Positions 1 through 9,807 are shown, numbered from the stretch's first letter. The stretch: DNA of 64,000 nt from Bin55 sp963664665 (GCA_963664665.2 CAXXMH010000008.1:434001-498000); one strand, 5' to 3'. Notes: generated from the letters alone by a model not told the origin. Made by a program: numbers and translations.

Positions 1-1
1 G

Positions 2-919
2 ATTGCAGCCGGAGGCACGCTGGCATCGTTGATCCCACCTTCGGCGATTCTGGTGATTTATGCGATCTTGGTCGAGCAATCGGTTGGAAAACTGTTGTTG
101 GCTGGTCTGTTACCTGGCGTCGTCTCCGTGTTTATCTATACGGCGCTGATCATCGGGATGTGCGTGTGGCGTCCAGAACTCGGGCAAGCGTCAAGCGGAT
201 TCACTTGGCGAGAACGGTTCGCGAGTTTGCCAGGTTCGTTCCCCATTTTCATCGTGGTGGGGATCATCTTTGGTGCGCTGTACACGGGCGTTGCTACGCC
301 AACCGAAGCAGGCGCATTGGGAGCTGCAGTGGTATTCGCGCTATACGTTTATCGCGCTTGGCAGCAACGAGACCTGAAACAAATGGGTTTCCGTCTCAAA
401 GACGCCATCACCGAGACCGCCAAACTCACCATCATGATCTTCACGTTAATTTGGGGCGTGTTCCTGTTCGTGCGATTTCTTGGCTTCGCTGGGTTGCCTA
501 ACGAATTCGCTAACTGGGTGGTGGGCTTGGACCTGCCACCAATCCTGATCATGGTGTGCATCTTGCTAGCCTACGCGGTACTCGGGATGTTCATGGATGC
601 GATCGGCATGCTCATCTTGACCTTGCCTGTAGTGTATCCCGCAGTTATCGCGCTCGGATACGACCCGATTTGGTTTGGCATCATCGTTGTGAAGATGGCA
701 GAAATCTGTCTGATTACACCGCCCATCGGATTGAACTGCTTTGTCGTTGCGGGCGTCTCGCGAGATCTACAACCGGTGGGTGATCGCGACATGGCCATTC
801 CATTGCAGGATGTTTTTCGAGGCATCGGACCCTTCTTCGTGGCTGATGTACTCACAGTGATCGTACTGTTACTGCTGCCAGAAATCGTGCTTTGGTTGCC
901 AAATCAAATGGCACAATAG
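2..919 (+). CDS. TRAP transporter large permease, DctM-like (5' end outside window)
   Basis: C-terminal part of the large membrane subunit of a tripartite ATP-independent periplasmic transporter, which imports organic acids or similar solutes using an ion gradient and a periplasmic binding protein. The frame is open from base 2, and the first residues (IAAGGTLASLIPPS) match an internal DctM motif, so the TTG at 29 is not the start. About 300 residues remain, with repeated hydrophobic segments and a second glycine/proline-rich repeat near the C-terminus (ITPPIGLNCFVVAG), typical of the two-fold pseudo-repeat of DctM. The substrate cannot be read from the sequence. The small subunit and binding protein would lie upstream, outside the window. 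Confidence 0.9.
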   Translation: MAAGGTLASLIPPSAILVIYAILVEQSVGKLLLAGLLPGVVSVFIYTALIIGMCVWRPELGQASSGFTWRERFASLPGSFPIFIVVGIIFGALYTGVATPTEAGALGAAVVFALYVYRAWQQRDLKQMGFRLKDAITETAKLTIMIFTLIWGVFLFVRFLGFAGLPNEFANWVVGLDLPPILIMVCILLAYAVLGMFMDAIGMLILTLPVVYPAVIALGYDPIWFGIIVVKMAEICLITPPIGLNCFVVAGVSRDLQPVGDRDMAIPLQDVFRGIGPFFVADVLTVIVLLLLPEIVLWLPNQMAQ

Positions 920-1090
920 AACGTTGCTTTGTTAGGCTTGTTTCGATTTTGGCAAGATCGAAATTTAGATCTAAAATAACTGTATTCATGTATAGTCTAA
1001 TTTCTCAGTTCATTCAAAACCGTCAGATTCCCTTCACTTTAAGACTTGCTGCGAAGGTTCGATGGGTTAAACTGATATGGTGTAAACAAC

Positions 1091-1594
1091 ATGCTCAAAC
1101 TTAAAGGCTGCCTGGAGGACGATTTACCGTCCCAACTTGAAGTGAATCCGTTTCTTGACCTTTTCGCCCATTTGGCTCGCTGTGAAGCGAACTATTCGCG
1201 GTTGCGTAAGCTACTGCGACCATCGAGGAGTCGTGAATTTCAGTCGCGCACCGTCGAGTTCGCGAACGGATCGGGATCGTTGCGATTTGACCATGCCCGA
1301 ATTAGTCGCTACACATCTAGCATAGTGATTAGGCAGACTTCCACCGAGGCGTTGACGAACCTGCACCTCAAGCTCCATGTGTATCACGACACCCGAGCGG
1401 CGGAAGTGGTGAGCTATCAACGACATAATGATTTTCGAGTGCTGGAGACGCGACCGGTACCGCCTCGTACGCAACGGTTCGAGAAGATCGAAATGAATCG
1501 ATTCCTAACCGAGTTGCTCGATCATTGTTTGACGTACGGCACAGCGATGCAAGCTGAATCGACCACGGCCGAAGAACAAGGAAGTTCAGTTTAG
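1091..1594 (+). CDS. yqiB: DUF1249 family protein, YqiB-like
   Basis: A 167-residue protein of the DUF1249 family. Its biochemical role is not established. Recognised by the N-terminal block containing FLDLFAHLARCEANYSRL and the central block ending VYHDTRAAEVVSYQ, and supported by position: in enterobacteria yqiB lies directly upstream of cpdA and parE, exactly as here. The C-terminal 30 residues (after NRFLTELLDHCLTYG) are polar and probably disordered. The ATG at 1091 has no strong ribosome binding site. About 170 bases separate it from the TRAP permease, so it likely heads its own transcription unit leading into cpdA. Confidence 0.85.
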   Translation: MLKLKGCLEDDLPSQLEVNPFLDLFAHLARCEANYSRLRKLLRPSRSREFQSRTVEFANGSGSLRFDHARISRYTSSIVIRQTSTEALTNLHLKLHVYHDTRAAEVVSYQRHNDFRVLETRPVPPRTQRFEKIEMNRFLTELLDHCLTYGTAMQAESTTAEEQGSSV

Positions 1595-1621
1595 ACCCAA
1601 TCCAAGGACGGATTTAAAACG

Positions 1622-2386
1622 TTGCACGAACCCGCGGCCAAGCGAACCAAGGACGGTAAGTCGCTTTGGCTCCTGCATATAACCGACAATCATTTATTCG
1701 CCGATCGAAGTGAAGGTCGTCACGGCGTCAATAGTGTTGGTTCACTTCAACAGGTATTAGCGTCTGCTACTAGAACACGTCAACCAGATCTTGTCGTAGA
1801 CACAGGCGACATTGCCCACGATCGAACCCGTGAGGTGTATGAGATGTTCCTGTCGATAGTTCGAGAATTCGTTGACTGTCCGATGATTGCGACACCTGGC
1901 AATCACGATTTAAATAAACCATTCGATGAGGTCCTTTCGCGCGATTCCATCACGATGAATGGTTGGCAGATCATCTCGGTGGACACGCATCGAGACGACG
2001 TGCTAAACGGTATGGTCAGTGAGGCAGAATTGAATCGCCTCCGCGGTGAATTAGAGGCCAACACGACTCCAACATTAGTCGTTGGCCACCATCCGGCGTC
2101 GGAAATTGGATGTGCTTGGATAGACGGACACCGAATTGAAAACGACGTTGAGTTTTTACAACAGCTCTCGCGTTACCCACATGTCAAGGGATATCTCAGT
2201 GGACATGTGCACCAAGCCTACGACGGTCATGCGAATGGTTTAAAGCTCATGACAACGCCGTCGACATGTTGGCAGTTCAAAGCCGAATCTGCTGAGTTTG
2301 CGGTTGACGAGTTGCCATCCGGATGGCGTTGGCTTGAGTTGCTTGGAGACGGGCAGATCAAGACTCAAGTGGCGCGGCTGGGTTAA
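1622..2386 (+). CDS. cpdA: 3',5'-cyclic AMP phosphodiesterase
   Basis: Cytoplasmic class III cyclic nucleotide phosphodiesterase that hydrolyses cAMP to AMP, lowering the CRP signal. The calcineurin-like metallophosphoesterase motifs appear in order: ITDNHLF (D-x-H, about residue 20), DTGDIAHD (about 60), TPGNHD (about 97), GHHP (about 158) and SGHVHQ (about 197). The length of 254 residues is normal. The TTG start at 1622 is chosen because no ATG lies near and the motif spacing from the N-terminus fits. It sits between yqiB and parE in the conserved gammaproteobacterial order and is followed after 21 bases by parE. Confidence 0.93.
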   Translation: MHEPAAKRTKDGKSLWLLHITDNHLFADRSEGRHGVNSVGSLQQVLASATRTRQPDLVVDTGDIAHDRTREVYEMFLSIVREFVDCPMIATPGNHDLNKPFDEVLSRDSITMNGWQIISVDTHRDDVLNGMVSEAELNRLRGELEANTTPTLVVGHHPASEIGCAWIDGHRIENDVEFLQQLSRYPHVKGYLSGHVHQAYDGHANGLKLMTTPSTCWQFKAESAEFAVDELPSGWRWLELLGDGQIKTQVARLG

Positions 2387-2407
2387 CGAGACTAGGCGGC
2401 ATCGTAC

Positions 2408-4315
2408 GTGACGGAAACCTACTCAGCGAAGTCCATTCAGGTCCTAAGTGGCCTCGACCCGGTCCAAGCTCGGCCGGGCATGTATACGGATACCAGTCGA
2501 CCGAACCACCTCGTTCAGGAAGTGGTGGACAACAGCGTCGACGAGGCGTTGAACGGAAAGGCAACCAAGGTCACCGTCACTATCAACGAGGACGACTCGA
2601 TTTCGGTTGAGGACGATGGCCGAGGCATCCCCGTTGACAAACACCCAGAGTTAGGTTTACCGGGGGTTGAGGTTATTTTGACGCGCCTACATGCAGGCGG
2701 CAAGTTCAATGATGAGCAATACCGGTTTGCTGGTGGGTTGCACGGTGTCGGTGTATCGGTGGTGAATGCGTTGTCCGAGTGGCTCTCGGTCGAGATCAAA
2801 CGTGATGGCAACGTGTATTGTCAGACATACGAAAACGGTGAAGCGGTAACCAATTTGGTCGTCGAGGGAACGGTCGGCAAGCGCAACACCGGAACCAAGA
2901 TCACGTTCAAACCTAACGCGAAGTATTTCGATACGACACAAATCAGTCTTGCGCGATTGCGCCATGTGCTTCGAGCGAAAGCCATTTTGTGTAGCGGTCT
3001 CGACGTCGAGTTGCATGCGAAGGATGGGTTGTACAAAGAGCCAGAAAGGTGGCGATACGACAATGGCTTAGTGGGTTACTTGCAGGAGTCAATGGGTGAA
3101 GACTGCGTTCCCGAAGAACCGTTCTATCACAGCACGAACGGTCAAGAGGAAACAGTCGAGTGGGCTTTACAGTGGAGTCTTGGTGAAGGAGACGTCATCT
3201 CGGAGAGTTATGTCAATCTCATTCCCACTCCGTTAGGTGGCACACATGTAAATGGGCTACGCTCTGGACTGACCGAGGCGTTGCGGGAGTTCTGCGAGTT
3301 TCGAGACATCAAGCAGAAAGGCATCAAAATCACCGCGGAAGATCTATGGGGTCGTTGCGCGTACGTGCTATCTGCGAAGCTCAAAGAACCTCAGTTCAGC
3401 GGTCAGACGAAAGAGCGGCTTTCGTCGCGTGAAAGCGCCATCTTTATCAACGGATTGGCGAAAGACGCGTTTAGTCTCTGGCTGAATCAGCACGTCGAGC
3501 AGGGTGAGAAGCTCGCCACGTGGGCACTCGCGAACGCTCAGGCACGTGTGCAGTCCCGCAAGAAAGTCGCGCGCAAGAAACTCACGACCGGCCCTGCGTT
3601 GCCCGGCAAACTGTCCGACTGCTCCTCGCAAGATCCGGTGCAGTCCGAGTTGTTTTTGGTTGAAGGTGATTCGGCTGGGGGATCTGCTAAACAGGCGCGC
3701 GATCGCGAATTTCAGGCAGTATTACCGCTTCGAGGCAAGATCCTCAACACATGGGAGGTCGGTGTTCAAGATGTGCTAGCCTCCCAGACGGTAGCGGATA
3801 TCGCGGCAGCCATTGGCGTGTACCCAGGTTCGACTGATATCTCGAGGTTGCGTTATCACAAGATCTGTATCCTCGCAGATGCGGACTCGGATGGCTTACA
3901 CATTGCGACACTTCTCTGTGCATTGTTCTTGAAGCACTTTCAACCGTTGGTGGACGCAGGTCACGTGTATATCGCGATGCCACCGCTCTATCGCATCGAT
4001 ATTGGCAAGGAAGTGCACTACGCGCTTGACGAGGCGGAAAAGCAGGATGTCCTTGAACGTCTGATCGCGGAGAAAAAACGTGGAACACCGGTTGTCCAGC
4101 GTTTTAAAGGCTTAGGTGAAATGGATGCGTTACAGCTTCGTGAAACCACCATGCATCCGGATTCGAGGCGCTTGGGTCGGCTGCAGGTCGAACAACTGAA
4201 GAAGACAGAAGAGAATCTCGACATGCTGTTGAGTAAACGTCGAGCGGCTAGCCGTCGGGTATGGTTGGAAAAGAAAGGCGATCAAGCTGATTTAAGTCAG
4301 TCCGTCAATGGCTGA
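2408..4315 (+). CDS. parE: DNA topoisomerase IV subunit B
   Basis: ATPase subunit of topoisomerase IV, which decatenates daughter chromosomes together with ParC. GHKL ATPase motifs are visible: the Asn box VVDNSVDEAL (about residue 40), DDGRGIPVD (about 70) and GGLHGVGVSVVNAL (about 105). The TOPRIM metal-binding motifs follow: LFLVEGDSAGGSAKQ near 415 and ADADSDG near 495. The protein has 635 residues, close to E. coli ParE. Distinction from GyrB rests on that length and on parC following directly, with an 8-base overlap, so the two subunits are translationally coupled. The start is GTG. Confidence 0.96.
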   Translation: MTETYSAKSIQVLSGLDPVQARPGMYTDTSRPNHLVQEVVDNSVDEALNGKATKVTVTINEDDSISVEDDGRGIPVDKHPELGLPGVEVILTRLHAGGKFNDEQYRFAGGLHGVGVSVVNALSEWLSVEIKRDGNVYCQTYENGEAVTNLVVEGTVGKRNTGTKITFKPNAKYFDTTQISLARLRHVLRAKAILCSGLDVELHAKDGLYKEPERWRYDNGLVGYLQESMGEDCVPEEPFYHSTNGQEETVEWALQWSLGEGDVISESYVNLIPTPLGGTHVNGLRSGLTEALREFCEFRDIKQKGIKITAEDLWGRCAYVLSAKLKEPQFSGQTKERLSSRESAIFINGLAKDAFSLWLNQHVEQGEKLATWALANAQARVQSRKKVARKKLTTGPALPGKLSDCSSQDPVQSELFLVEGDSAGGSAKQARDREFQAVLPLRGKILNTWEVGVQDVLASQTVADIAAAIGVYPGSTDISRLRYHKICILADADSDGLHIATLLCALFLKHFQPLVDAGHVYIAMPPLYRIDIGKEVHYALDEAEKQDVLERLIAEKKRGTPVVQRFKGLGEMDALQLRETTMHPDSRRLGRLQVEQLKKTEENLDMLLSKRRAASRRVWLEKKGDQADLSQSVNG

Positions 4316-6572
4316 TACCCTCGACCAGGATTTTGAGGGGATTTCGCTCCTCGAGTACACCGAACGCGCGTACCTTGATTATTCAATGTACGTTATCAAC
4401 GATCGCGCGCTTCCCTTTATTGGCGATGGATTGAAGCCGGTCCAACGACGCATCGTCTACGCGATGTCACAACTTGGCATCACCTTTCAGGCAAAGCATG
4501 TCAAGTCTGCCCGAACTGTTGGGGATGTGACCGGGAAGTTTCATCCTCACGGCGAAGTCGCGTGCTACGAAAGCATGGTGCACATGGCGCAGTCGTTTTC
4601 GTTTCGCTATCCCTTGGTTGACGGTCAAGGCAATTGGGGTGCGCCAGACGATCCGAAGTCTTTTGCTGCTCAGCGTTACACCGAAAGCCGACTCTCACGT
4701 TGGACACCGTTGTTGCTATCGGAGTTAGGTCAAGGCACTGTGGACTACGTGCCGAATTTTGACGGCACACTTGACGAACCCATGTGGTTACCCGCCCGAG
4801 CACCGTTTTTTCTATTGAATGGCGCATCTGGAATCGCCGTCGGAATGGCGACCGACATATTGCCGCACAACCTGCGAGAAGTCGTGCAGGCATGCGTGAC
4901 ATTGTTAGAACGCAAATCCACGACACTCGATGAACTGTTGACCATCGTACAGGGACCGGACCTTCCGACGGGTGGTGTCATCATTTCGACAGCGGACGAG
5001 ATCCGACAGATTTACGAAACCGGAAACGGGACGTTACGTGGTCGAGCGAGATACGTCGATGAGAAGGGACTCGACGGCGGCAAGGAAGTGGTAATCACGG
5101 AATTGCCGTACCAGAGCTCGCCCGCCAAAATCCTCGAGCAGATTGCCGGCCAGATCGTCGCAAAAAAACTGCCGATGGTGGTCGATGTCCGCGACGAGTC
5201 GGATTACGAAAACCCCACGCGGGTCGTGTTGGTGCTACGTTCAAACCGAGTCGATGTAGATCGACTCATGCTGCACTTGTTTGCGACTACCGACCTCGAG
5301 CGAACGTATCGCTTCAATTTGAACCTCATTGGTCTTGACCGAAAACCCAAGGTCAAGCCTCTTCGAAACGCGCTGTTAGAGTGGCTCGATTTCCGTCGAG
5401 ACACGGTTCGGCGTCGCATTGAGTATCGCCTTGACTACATAAAGCGACGGTTGCACATCCTGGACGGGATGTTGATCGCTTATGCCAATCTCGATGAGGT
5501 GATCCGAATCATCCGCGAAGAGGATGAACCGAAACAGGTCTTGATGGCACAGTTCGAACTGTCTAGCGACCAGGCAGACGCGATTTTGGACTTGCGACTT
5601 CGACAGTTAGCCAAGTTAGAAGAGGAAAAACTTCAGCAAGATCGGCGTGAGCTTGCGACCGAACAAGAGGACTTGAGCCGGATCTTAGGTAGTGCGAGAC
5701 GTTTGAATACGTTGATCAGGAACGAACTGAACGAGATTGCAAAGGAATACGGCGATGATCGTCGCACCGAAATCGCAGAGGCTGCAGAACAGTCTGCAGC
5801 TTACACCGTGGAAGATCTGGAAACCAATGAACCCACCACAGTCGTACTATCACAGAAAGGTTGGGTTAGAGGCGCGAAGGGACACGATCTCGATGCGACG
5901 ACACTTCCATACCGCGCCGGCGATGAGTATCTCGCTCACGTCCACAGCCGAACCAATCTAATCTGCAATTTCCTAGCCACAAATGGCCGGGTTTATTCCG
6001 TGCCTGTCCGCGATCTCCCCTCCGCTCGAGGTCAAGGCGAACCACTATCGGGACGATTCAACATCGATTCGGATACTCAATTTGTAGGAGCGTTCAACAA
6101 CGACGCCGGGAAGGTGCTTGTAGCTTCTCAGAAAGGGATAGGTTTCGTTGCCCCGGTCGAGAGTGTGGTAGCGACAACTCGGAACGGAAAGGTCGTCATG
6201 AATCTTGATTCAGAGAACACGCCTTTGCCTCCTGTAGCGTTCCAAGAAGGCGTGTTAATTGCGCTCGTGTCGAACAAGGGAAATCTGCTGGTATTTGATC
6301 TAGGAGACGTACCCGAGCAAAACCGTGGCCGCGGCGTCAATCTGATGAGCATCCCTAAAGCCGCGTTCGCTGCCGGCGAAGAGTCGATGGTCGGGGCGGC
6401 AGTGTTGGGCGAGAACGACACGCTCTTCGTCCAATACGAAGGCGGAAGAGAAATGTCGCTTCGCTTCTCCGGCCTCGAACCATATCGCGGTAAGCGAGCT
6501 CAGCGTGGCAGATCTTTGCCGCGCAACTGGCGCAACAACATCGTTGGACTGCGAACCGAGTCTCGCCGTTAG
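4308..6572 (+). CDS. parC: DNA topoisomerase IV subunit A
   Basis: Breakage-reunion subunit of topoisomerase IV. The catalytic tyrosine is Y124 in QRYTESRLS. The quinolone-binding loop reads HPHGEVACYESMV (residues 79-91); E. coli ParC has HPHGDSACYEAMV, so the D79/S80 pair is replaced by E83/V84 here while the acidic residue of YE (E88) is kept. The C-terminal beta-propeller part (after about residue 500) is shorter and less regular than in GyrA, which supports ParC. At 754 residues the length fits. It overlaps parE by 8 bases; the operon appears to end here, 95 bases before efp. Confidence 0.96.
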   Translation: MADTLDQDFEGISLLEYTERAYLDYSMYVINDRALPFIGDGLKPVQRRIVYAMSQLGITFQAKHVKSARTVGDVTGKFHPHGEVACYESMVHMAQSFSFRYPLVDGQGNWGAPDDPKSFAAQRYTESRLSRWTPLLLSELGQGTVDYVPNFDGTLDEPMWLPARAPFFLLNGASGIAVGMATDILPHNLREVVQACVTLLERKSTTLDELLTIVQGPDLPTGGVIISTADEIRQIYETGNGTLRGRARYVDEKGLDGGKEVVITELPYQSSPAKILEQIAGQIVAKKLPMVVDVRDESDYENPTRVVLVLRSNRVDVDRLMLHLFATTDLERTYRFNLNLIGLDRKPKVKPLRNALLEWLDFRRDTVRRRIEYRLDYIKRRLHILDGMLIAYANLDEVIRIIREEDEPKQVLMAQFELSSDQADAILDLRLRQLAKLEEEKLQQDRRELATEQEDLSRILGSARRLNTLIRNELNEIAKEYGDDRRTEIAEAAEQSAAYTVEDLETNEPTTVVLSQKGWVRGAKGHDLDATTLPYRAGDEYLAHVHSRTNLICNFLATNGRVYSVPVRDLPSARGQGEPLSGRFNIDSDTQFVGAFNNDAGKVLVASQKGIGFVAPVESVVATTRNGKVVMNLDSENTPLPPVAFQEGVLIALVSNKGNLLVFDLGDVPEQNRGRGVNLMSIPKAAFAAGEESMVGAAVLGENDTLFVQYEGGREMSLRFSGLEPYRGKRAQRGRSLPRNWRNNIVGLRTESRR

Positions 6573-6667
6573 ACGTTTTTACGACATCGTACGAGGAACT
6601 GCCTCTTTATAGGCACGACCTAAAATTCGCCGCGTTTTATCGCGGTTTCCTGTTACCTTTACCACGT

Positions 6668-7240
6668 ATGGCTTCCTATTCAACGAATGAATTTCGACCC
6701 GGGTTAAAAGTGTTGCTTGAAGGCGACCCGTGTGTCATGATGGAGGCGGAATTCGTGAAGCCTGGCAAAGGTCAGGCATTTACACGCGTCAAGTTTCGCA
6801 ATCTGATCACAGGGCGAGTGTGGGAACGTACGCTCCGCAGCGGGGAGTCAATGGAAGCTGCCGACGTTGTCGAACGTGATCTTGATTACCTGTATACCGA
6901 TGGTGATCTTTGGTACTTCATGACGACTGACGATAACTACGATCAGGTCGCTGCGGATTCGGCAGCAATCGGGGACGCCAAGGACTTCCTAGCGGAACAA
7001 GCGCGATGTCAAATCACATTTTGGAACGACAACCCAATCTCGGTGACCCCGCCGAATTTCGTCAATCTTGCTGTTACGCAAACGGATCCTGGTGTGCGTG
7101 GCGACACAGCGCAAGGCGGCACTAAACCGGCCACGCTTGATACGGGAGCAGTGATCAACGTACCGTTATTCATTGAGATCGGTGACGTGCTTCGGGTTGA
7201 TACGCGAACGGGCGAATACGTCAGCCGAAGCAAACAGTGA
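6668..7240 (+). CDS. efp: Translation elongation factor P
   Basis: EF-P binds between the ribosomal P and E sites and relieves stalling at polyproline stretches. The loop VKPGKGQAFTRVKFRN contains K34, the position that receives beta-lysine in the EpmA pathway. The three beta-barrel domains and the 190-residue length are normal (E. coli 188). The C-terminal DVLRVDTRTGEYVSR block is the standard domain III ending. The stop overlaps the GTG start of epmA, so the modification enzyme is co-translated with its substrate. EpmB and EpmC are not in this window. Confidence 0.96.
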   Translation: MASYSTNEFRPGLKVLLEGDPCVMMEAEFVKPGKGQAFTRVKFRNLITGRVWERTLRSGESMEAADVVERDLDYLYTDGDLWYFMTTDDNYDQVAADSAAIGDAKDFLAEQARCQITFWNDNPISVTPPNFVNLAVTQTDPGVRGDTAQGGTKPATLDTGAVINVPLFIEIGDVLRVDTRTGEYVSRSKQ

Positions 7241-8166
7241 GTGAAGCATGGCGACCAACGGCCGCCATCGAGACGCTCCTAAAGCGTGCTGAGTTTCTCG
7301 ATAGAACGCGAGCCTTCTTTCACAACCGAAATATTGTCGAAGTGCAGACCTCGACGCTTGATCGATTTGGCTCCACGGATGTCGCAATCGAGAATGTCGA
7401 GGTAGCTGACCACGGCGTCCTCCAGTCATCGCCGGAATATCAGATGAAACGGCTACTGGCCGCAGGGATGCCTTCCTGTTTCCAGATCTGTCCGGCGTTT
7501 CGCAAGGGAGAGGTAGGTCGGTGGCACAACACTGAATTCACGATGCTCGAGTGGTACGAACTCGACGTGACCCTCGACGACTTGATGGCAACTGTTGCGG
7601 CTTTGGCGGACAATCTGATCGGTCCGCAACCGGTCGTCACCAAGACCGTGTTCGAGCTCCTGCAAGATTCGTTTGATATCGATCCTCATCGCCCGGACGA
7701 GAAACTCTGCCTAGAAGTCGCAAGCGCAGAAGGCTTACAAGGTGCGCGTGATCTTCACGATGCGATCGACTTCTTAGTAGGTTCTGCGTTGGCGAAACTT
7801 GGGAGCGAGAGAGTGTTTCTCACCGAATATCCAAGCTATCAAGCCGCTTTGGCTAAGACCAACCAACATGACGACGTTGAAGTAGCGCTTCGCTTCGAGT
7901 TAGTGATTAATGGGCTTGAGATTGCGAACGGTTATGACGAACTGCGCGATGCGTTCGAGTTCCGCCGCCGATGCAACAGCGACAATGTGCGTCGAGCACA
8001 ACTTGGACTACCGCCGAAGTCCATTGATACGAATTTTGAGGCGGCAATGGCTCACGGTTTGCCAGAGTGTTGTGGTGTCGCGGTTGGATTGGATCGGTTG
8101 TTCGCGTTAGCCATGGATAAGACCGCATTGCGCGATGTCATGGCGTTCGCAGCTAGGGGTGAATAG
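7237..8166 (+). CDS. epmA: EF-P (R)-beta-lysine ligase, GenX/PoxA
   Basis: Class II lysyl-tRNA-synthetase paralogue that attaches beta-lysine to K34 of EF-P. It is a catalytic core alone (309 residues, no anticodon-binding domain). Class II motifs are visible: motif 2 around PAFRKGEVGRWHNTEFTMLEWY (written in two parts: PAFRKGEVGRWHN and TEFTMLEWYEL, about residues 88-110) and motif 3 near GVAVGLDRLFALAMD (about 283-297). The GTG start at 7237 overlaps the efp stop codon. The gene runs convergently into psd with a 14-base overlap. The pairing with efp settles the assignment against a true LysRS. Confidence 0.95.
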   Translation: MSEAWRPTAAIETLLKRAEFLDRTRAFFHNRNIVEVQTSTLDRFGSTDVAIENVEVADHGVLQSSPEYQMKRLLAAGMPSCFQICPAFRKGEVGRWHNTEFTMLEWYELDVTLDDLMATVAALADNLIGPQPVVTKTVFELLQDSFDIDPHRPDEKLCLEVASAEGLQGARDLHDAIDFLVGSALAKLGSERVFLTEYPSYQAALAKTNQHDDVEVALRFELVINGLEIANGYDELRDAFEFRRRCNSDNVRRAQLGLPPKSIDTNFEAAMAHGLPECCGVAVGLDRLFALAMDKTALRDVMAFAARGE

Positions 8167-8974
8167 AGCCTATCTGTTCACCGAGTTTGAGCGCTTGACC
8201 GGCTTCGAGCGGCTGCAATTCGCCGATGCCGTCCGGTACAACTAGGATCACCGTCGAGCCGAGACAGAACCTCGCCATTTCCTCTCCAGGTTGAAATTGA
8301 AGTGGTTCGATGTCTTTGGCTACTGCCACTTCGTTTGCCGGACTTTGGTCATCCCATTGCGTTTGGACGCTGGATACGATCATAGCGCCTACCATCGCCA
8401 TCAGCATCTCGCCTTGCGGTACGCGCAGATGGCAATTGACTCGTACGTTGCGTTCGTACAAACCATCGATGTTTGCGTGGTTCTTGGGTTTAACCGAATA
8501 TCTAGTCCCTCCTATCCGCGAAATCGCGACGAGTTCCGCTTGGACCGGCGAGTGAATTCGGTGATAGTCCTTTGGCGAGAGATAGATGATCGCGTATTGG
8601 CCGGACTCGCCGATGCGATTGGAGCGTGTCAGATTAAAAAGGTTCGTGGCCGTACGCTTATATTGGATGAGTGTGTTGTTCGAGTACCGACCGCATATTG
8701 CGACCGTGCCGTCGACCGGCGAAATGATGCTACTTGAGTCGCCGTGAATCGGTCGAGCGGCTGATTTAAGTTCTCGCGTAAAAAAGTCCTGAAAGTTCTC
8801 GAATTGGCTGGGATCCTGACGAATCGCAGGCGTCAGATCAACCCGATAGAACTTGATGAATTGCCTAATCAGGCGATCCTTGATAAATGAGATCTTGATT
8901 GTTGCGAGCCAACCTGCCCCTTTGGTCAGCCAATAACTTGGTCCCCAAGACTTGAGGATGTGCTTAAGTGCCAC
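8153..8974 (-). CDS. psd: Phosphatidylserine decarboxylase proenzyme
   Basis: Inner-membrane enzyme that converts phosphatidylserine to phosphatidylethanolamine. The proenzyme cleaves itself at the Gly-Ser bond of the LGST motif (FCLGSTVILV, about residue 236) to give the pyruvoyl prosthetic group. The two other residues of the self-cleavage triad are visible: D in ISPVDGTVA (about 88) and H in DYHRIHSP (about 140-145). 273 residues is slightly shorter than E. coli Psd (322). Two bases separate it from the upstream rhodanese gene, with which it is probably co-transcribed, as in several gammaproteobacteria. Confidence 0.95.
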   Translation of the reverse strand: MALKHILKSWGPSYWLTKGAGWLATIKISFIKDRLIRQFIKFYRVDLTPAIRQDPSQFENFQDFFTRELKSAARPIHGDSSSIISPVDGTVAICGRYSNNTLIQYKRTATNLFNLTRSNRIGESGQYAIIYLSPKDYHRIHSPVQAELVAISRIGGTRYSVKPKNHANIDGLYERNVRVNCHLRVPQGEMLMAMVGAMIVSSVQTQWDDQSPANEVAVAKDIEPLQFQPGEEMARFCLGSTVILVVPDGIGELQPLEAGQALKLGEQIGSIHP

Positions 8975-8976
8975 GG

Positions 8977-9786
8977 CTAGTTAGTGTCGATTGGGGTGTC
9001 AGTGCGATTGCCCCACTCAGACCAGGAACCTGCGTACGCTCGGATGTTGGGAAATTCGAGTAACCGCCCCACCATATAAGAGAGCCCGGAACGGTGGTGG
9101 GTTTGACAATGGGTAACGATGTTTCGATCAGGGTCAATGCCGTGATCCTGAAGCAATTCTCGTATGTCTGAACGCAGTCGCAACGCGTTGTTGTGATCCA
9201 TTAGATGTAGCCAATCAATGTTCACCGCGCCGGGAATGTGTCCGTTACGCTGTGCTCCAGGTCGTATACCGAGGAATTCCTCGTGCGAACGAACATCCCA
9301 AATTACTAGGTTTTCTTGACCAAGGATCTCCATTAGCTCGTCGATCTCAATGAGAGGATTCACGTCGATGGTGAGATCAGGTTGTGTGCGTACTGCTTCA
9401 GTGGGTGTTTGCGCGACCTCGAACCCCGCCTGTTGCCACGCATGAATACCGCCGTCAAGGTATAGCCATTGTTCATGACCAATGACGTCTAGCGTCCAAG
9501 CGAGGCGTCCAGCCCATCCACCGCCTTCGTGATCGGATACGACAATGGTTTGGTCTGGGGTGTACCCGATGTAGCCGAACACCGCATCCAATTGGGATTT
9601 GGACGGCAGCTTACCCGGAGCGGGAGGCGTGCCTTCGATCAGCGCTGCGGTGGGTAGATGAAACGAACCTGGGATAAACACCTGATCTTGAGGCGTTGGA
9701 TTGAATACGTCAACGACCCGAACAGAATCGTCTTGCATGCGTTCAGCTAGCTCATCCGGGTGGATAATGGCGGGATACTTCGCCAA
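8977..9786 (-). CDS. Two-domain rhodanese sulfurtransferase
   Basis: Transfers sulfane sulfur from thiosulfate or 3-mercaptopyruvate to a thiophilic acceptor. Two rhodanese domains: an inactive N-terminal one (about 1-125, containing VVDVFNPTPQD and WAGRLAWTLDVIGH) and a catalytic C-terminal one. The active-site cysteine is in THCQTHHRSG (about residue 231); this loop is closer to thiosulfate rhodaneses than to the CGSGVTA loop of mercaptopyruvate sulfurtransferases. It precedes psd in a likely two-gene unit and is divergent from orn with a very short or overlapping start region. A second two-domain sulfurtransferase with a different loop lies at 24338-25168. Confidence 0.9.
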   Translation of the reverse strand: MAKYPAIIHPDELAERMQDDSVRVVDVFNPTPQDQVFIPGSFHLPTAALIEGTPPAPGKLPSKSQLDAVFGYIGYTPDQTIVVSDHEGGGWAGRLAWTLDVIGHEQWLYLDGGIHAWQQAGFEVAQTPTEAVRTQPDLTIDVNPLIEIDELMEILGQENLVIWDVRSHEEFLGIRPGAQRNGHIPGAVNIDWLHLMDHNNALRLRSDIRELLQDHGIDPDRNIVTHCQTHHRSGLSYMVGRLLEFPNIRAYAGSWSEWGNRTDTPIDTN

Positions 9787-9807
9787 CGTGCTACTTCATC
9801 TAAAAAT

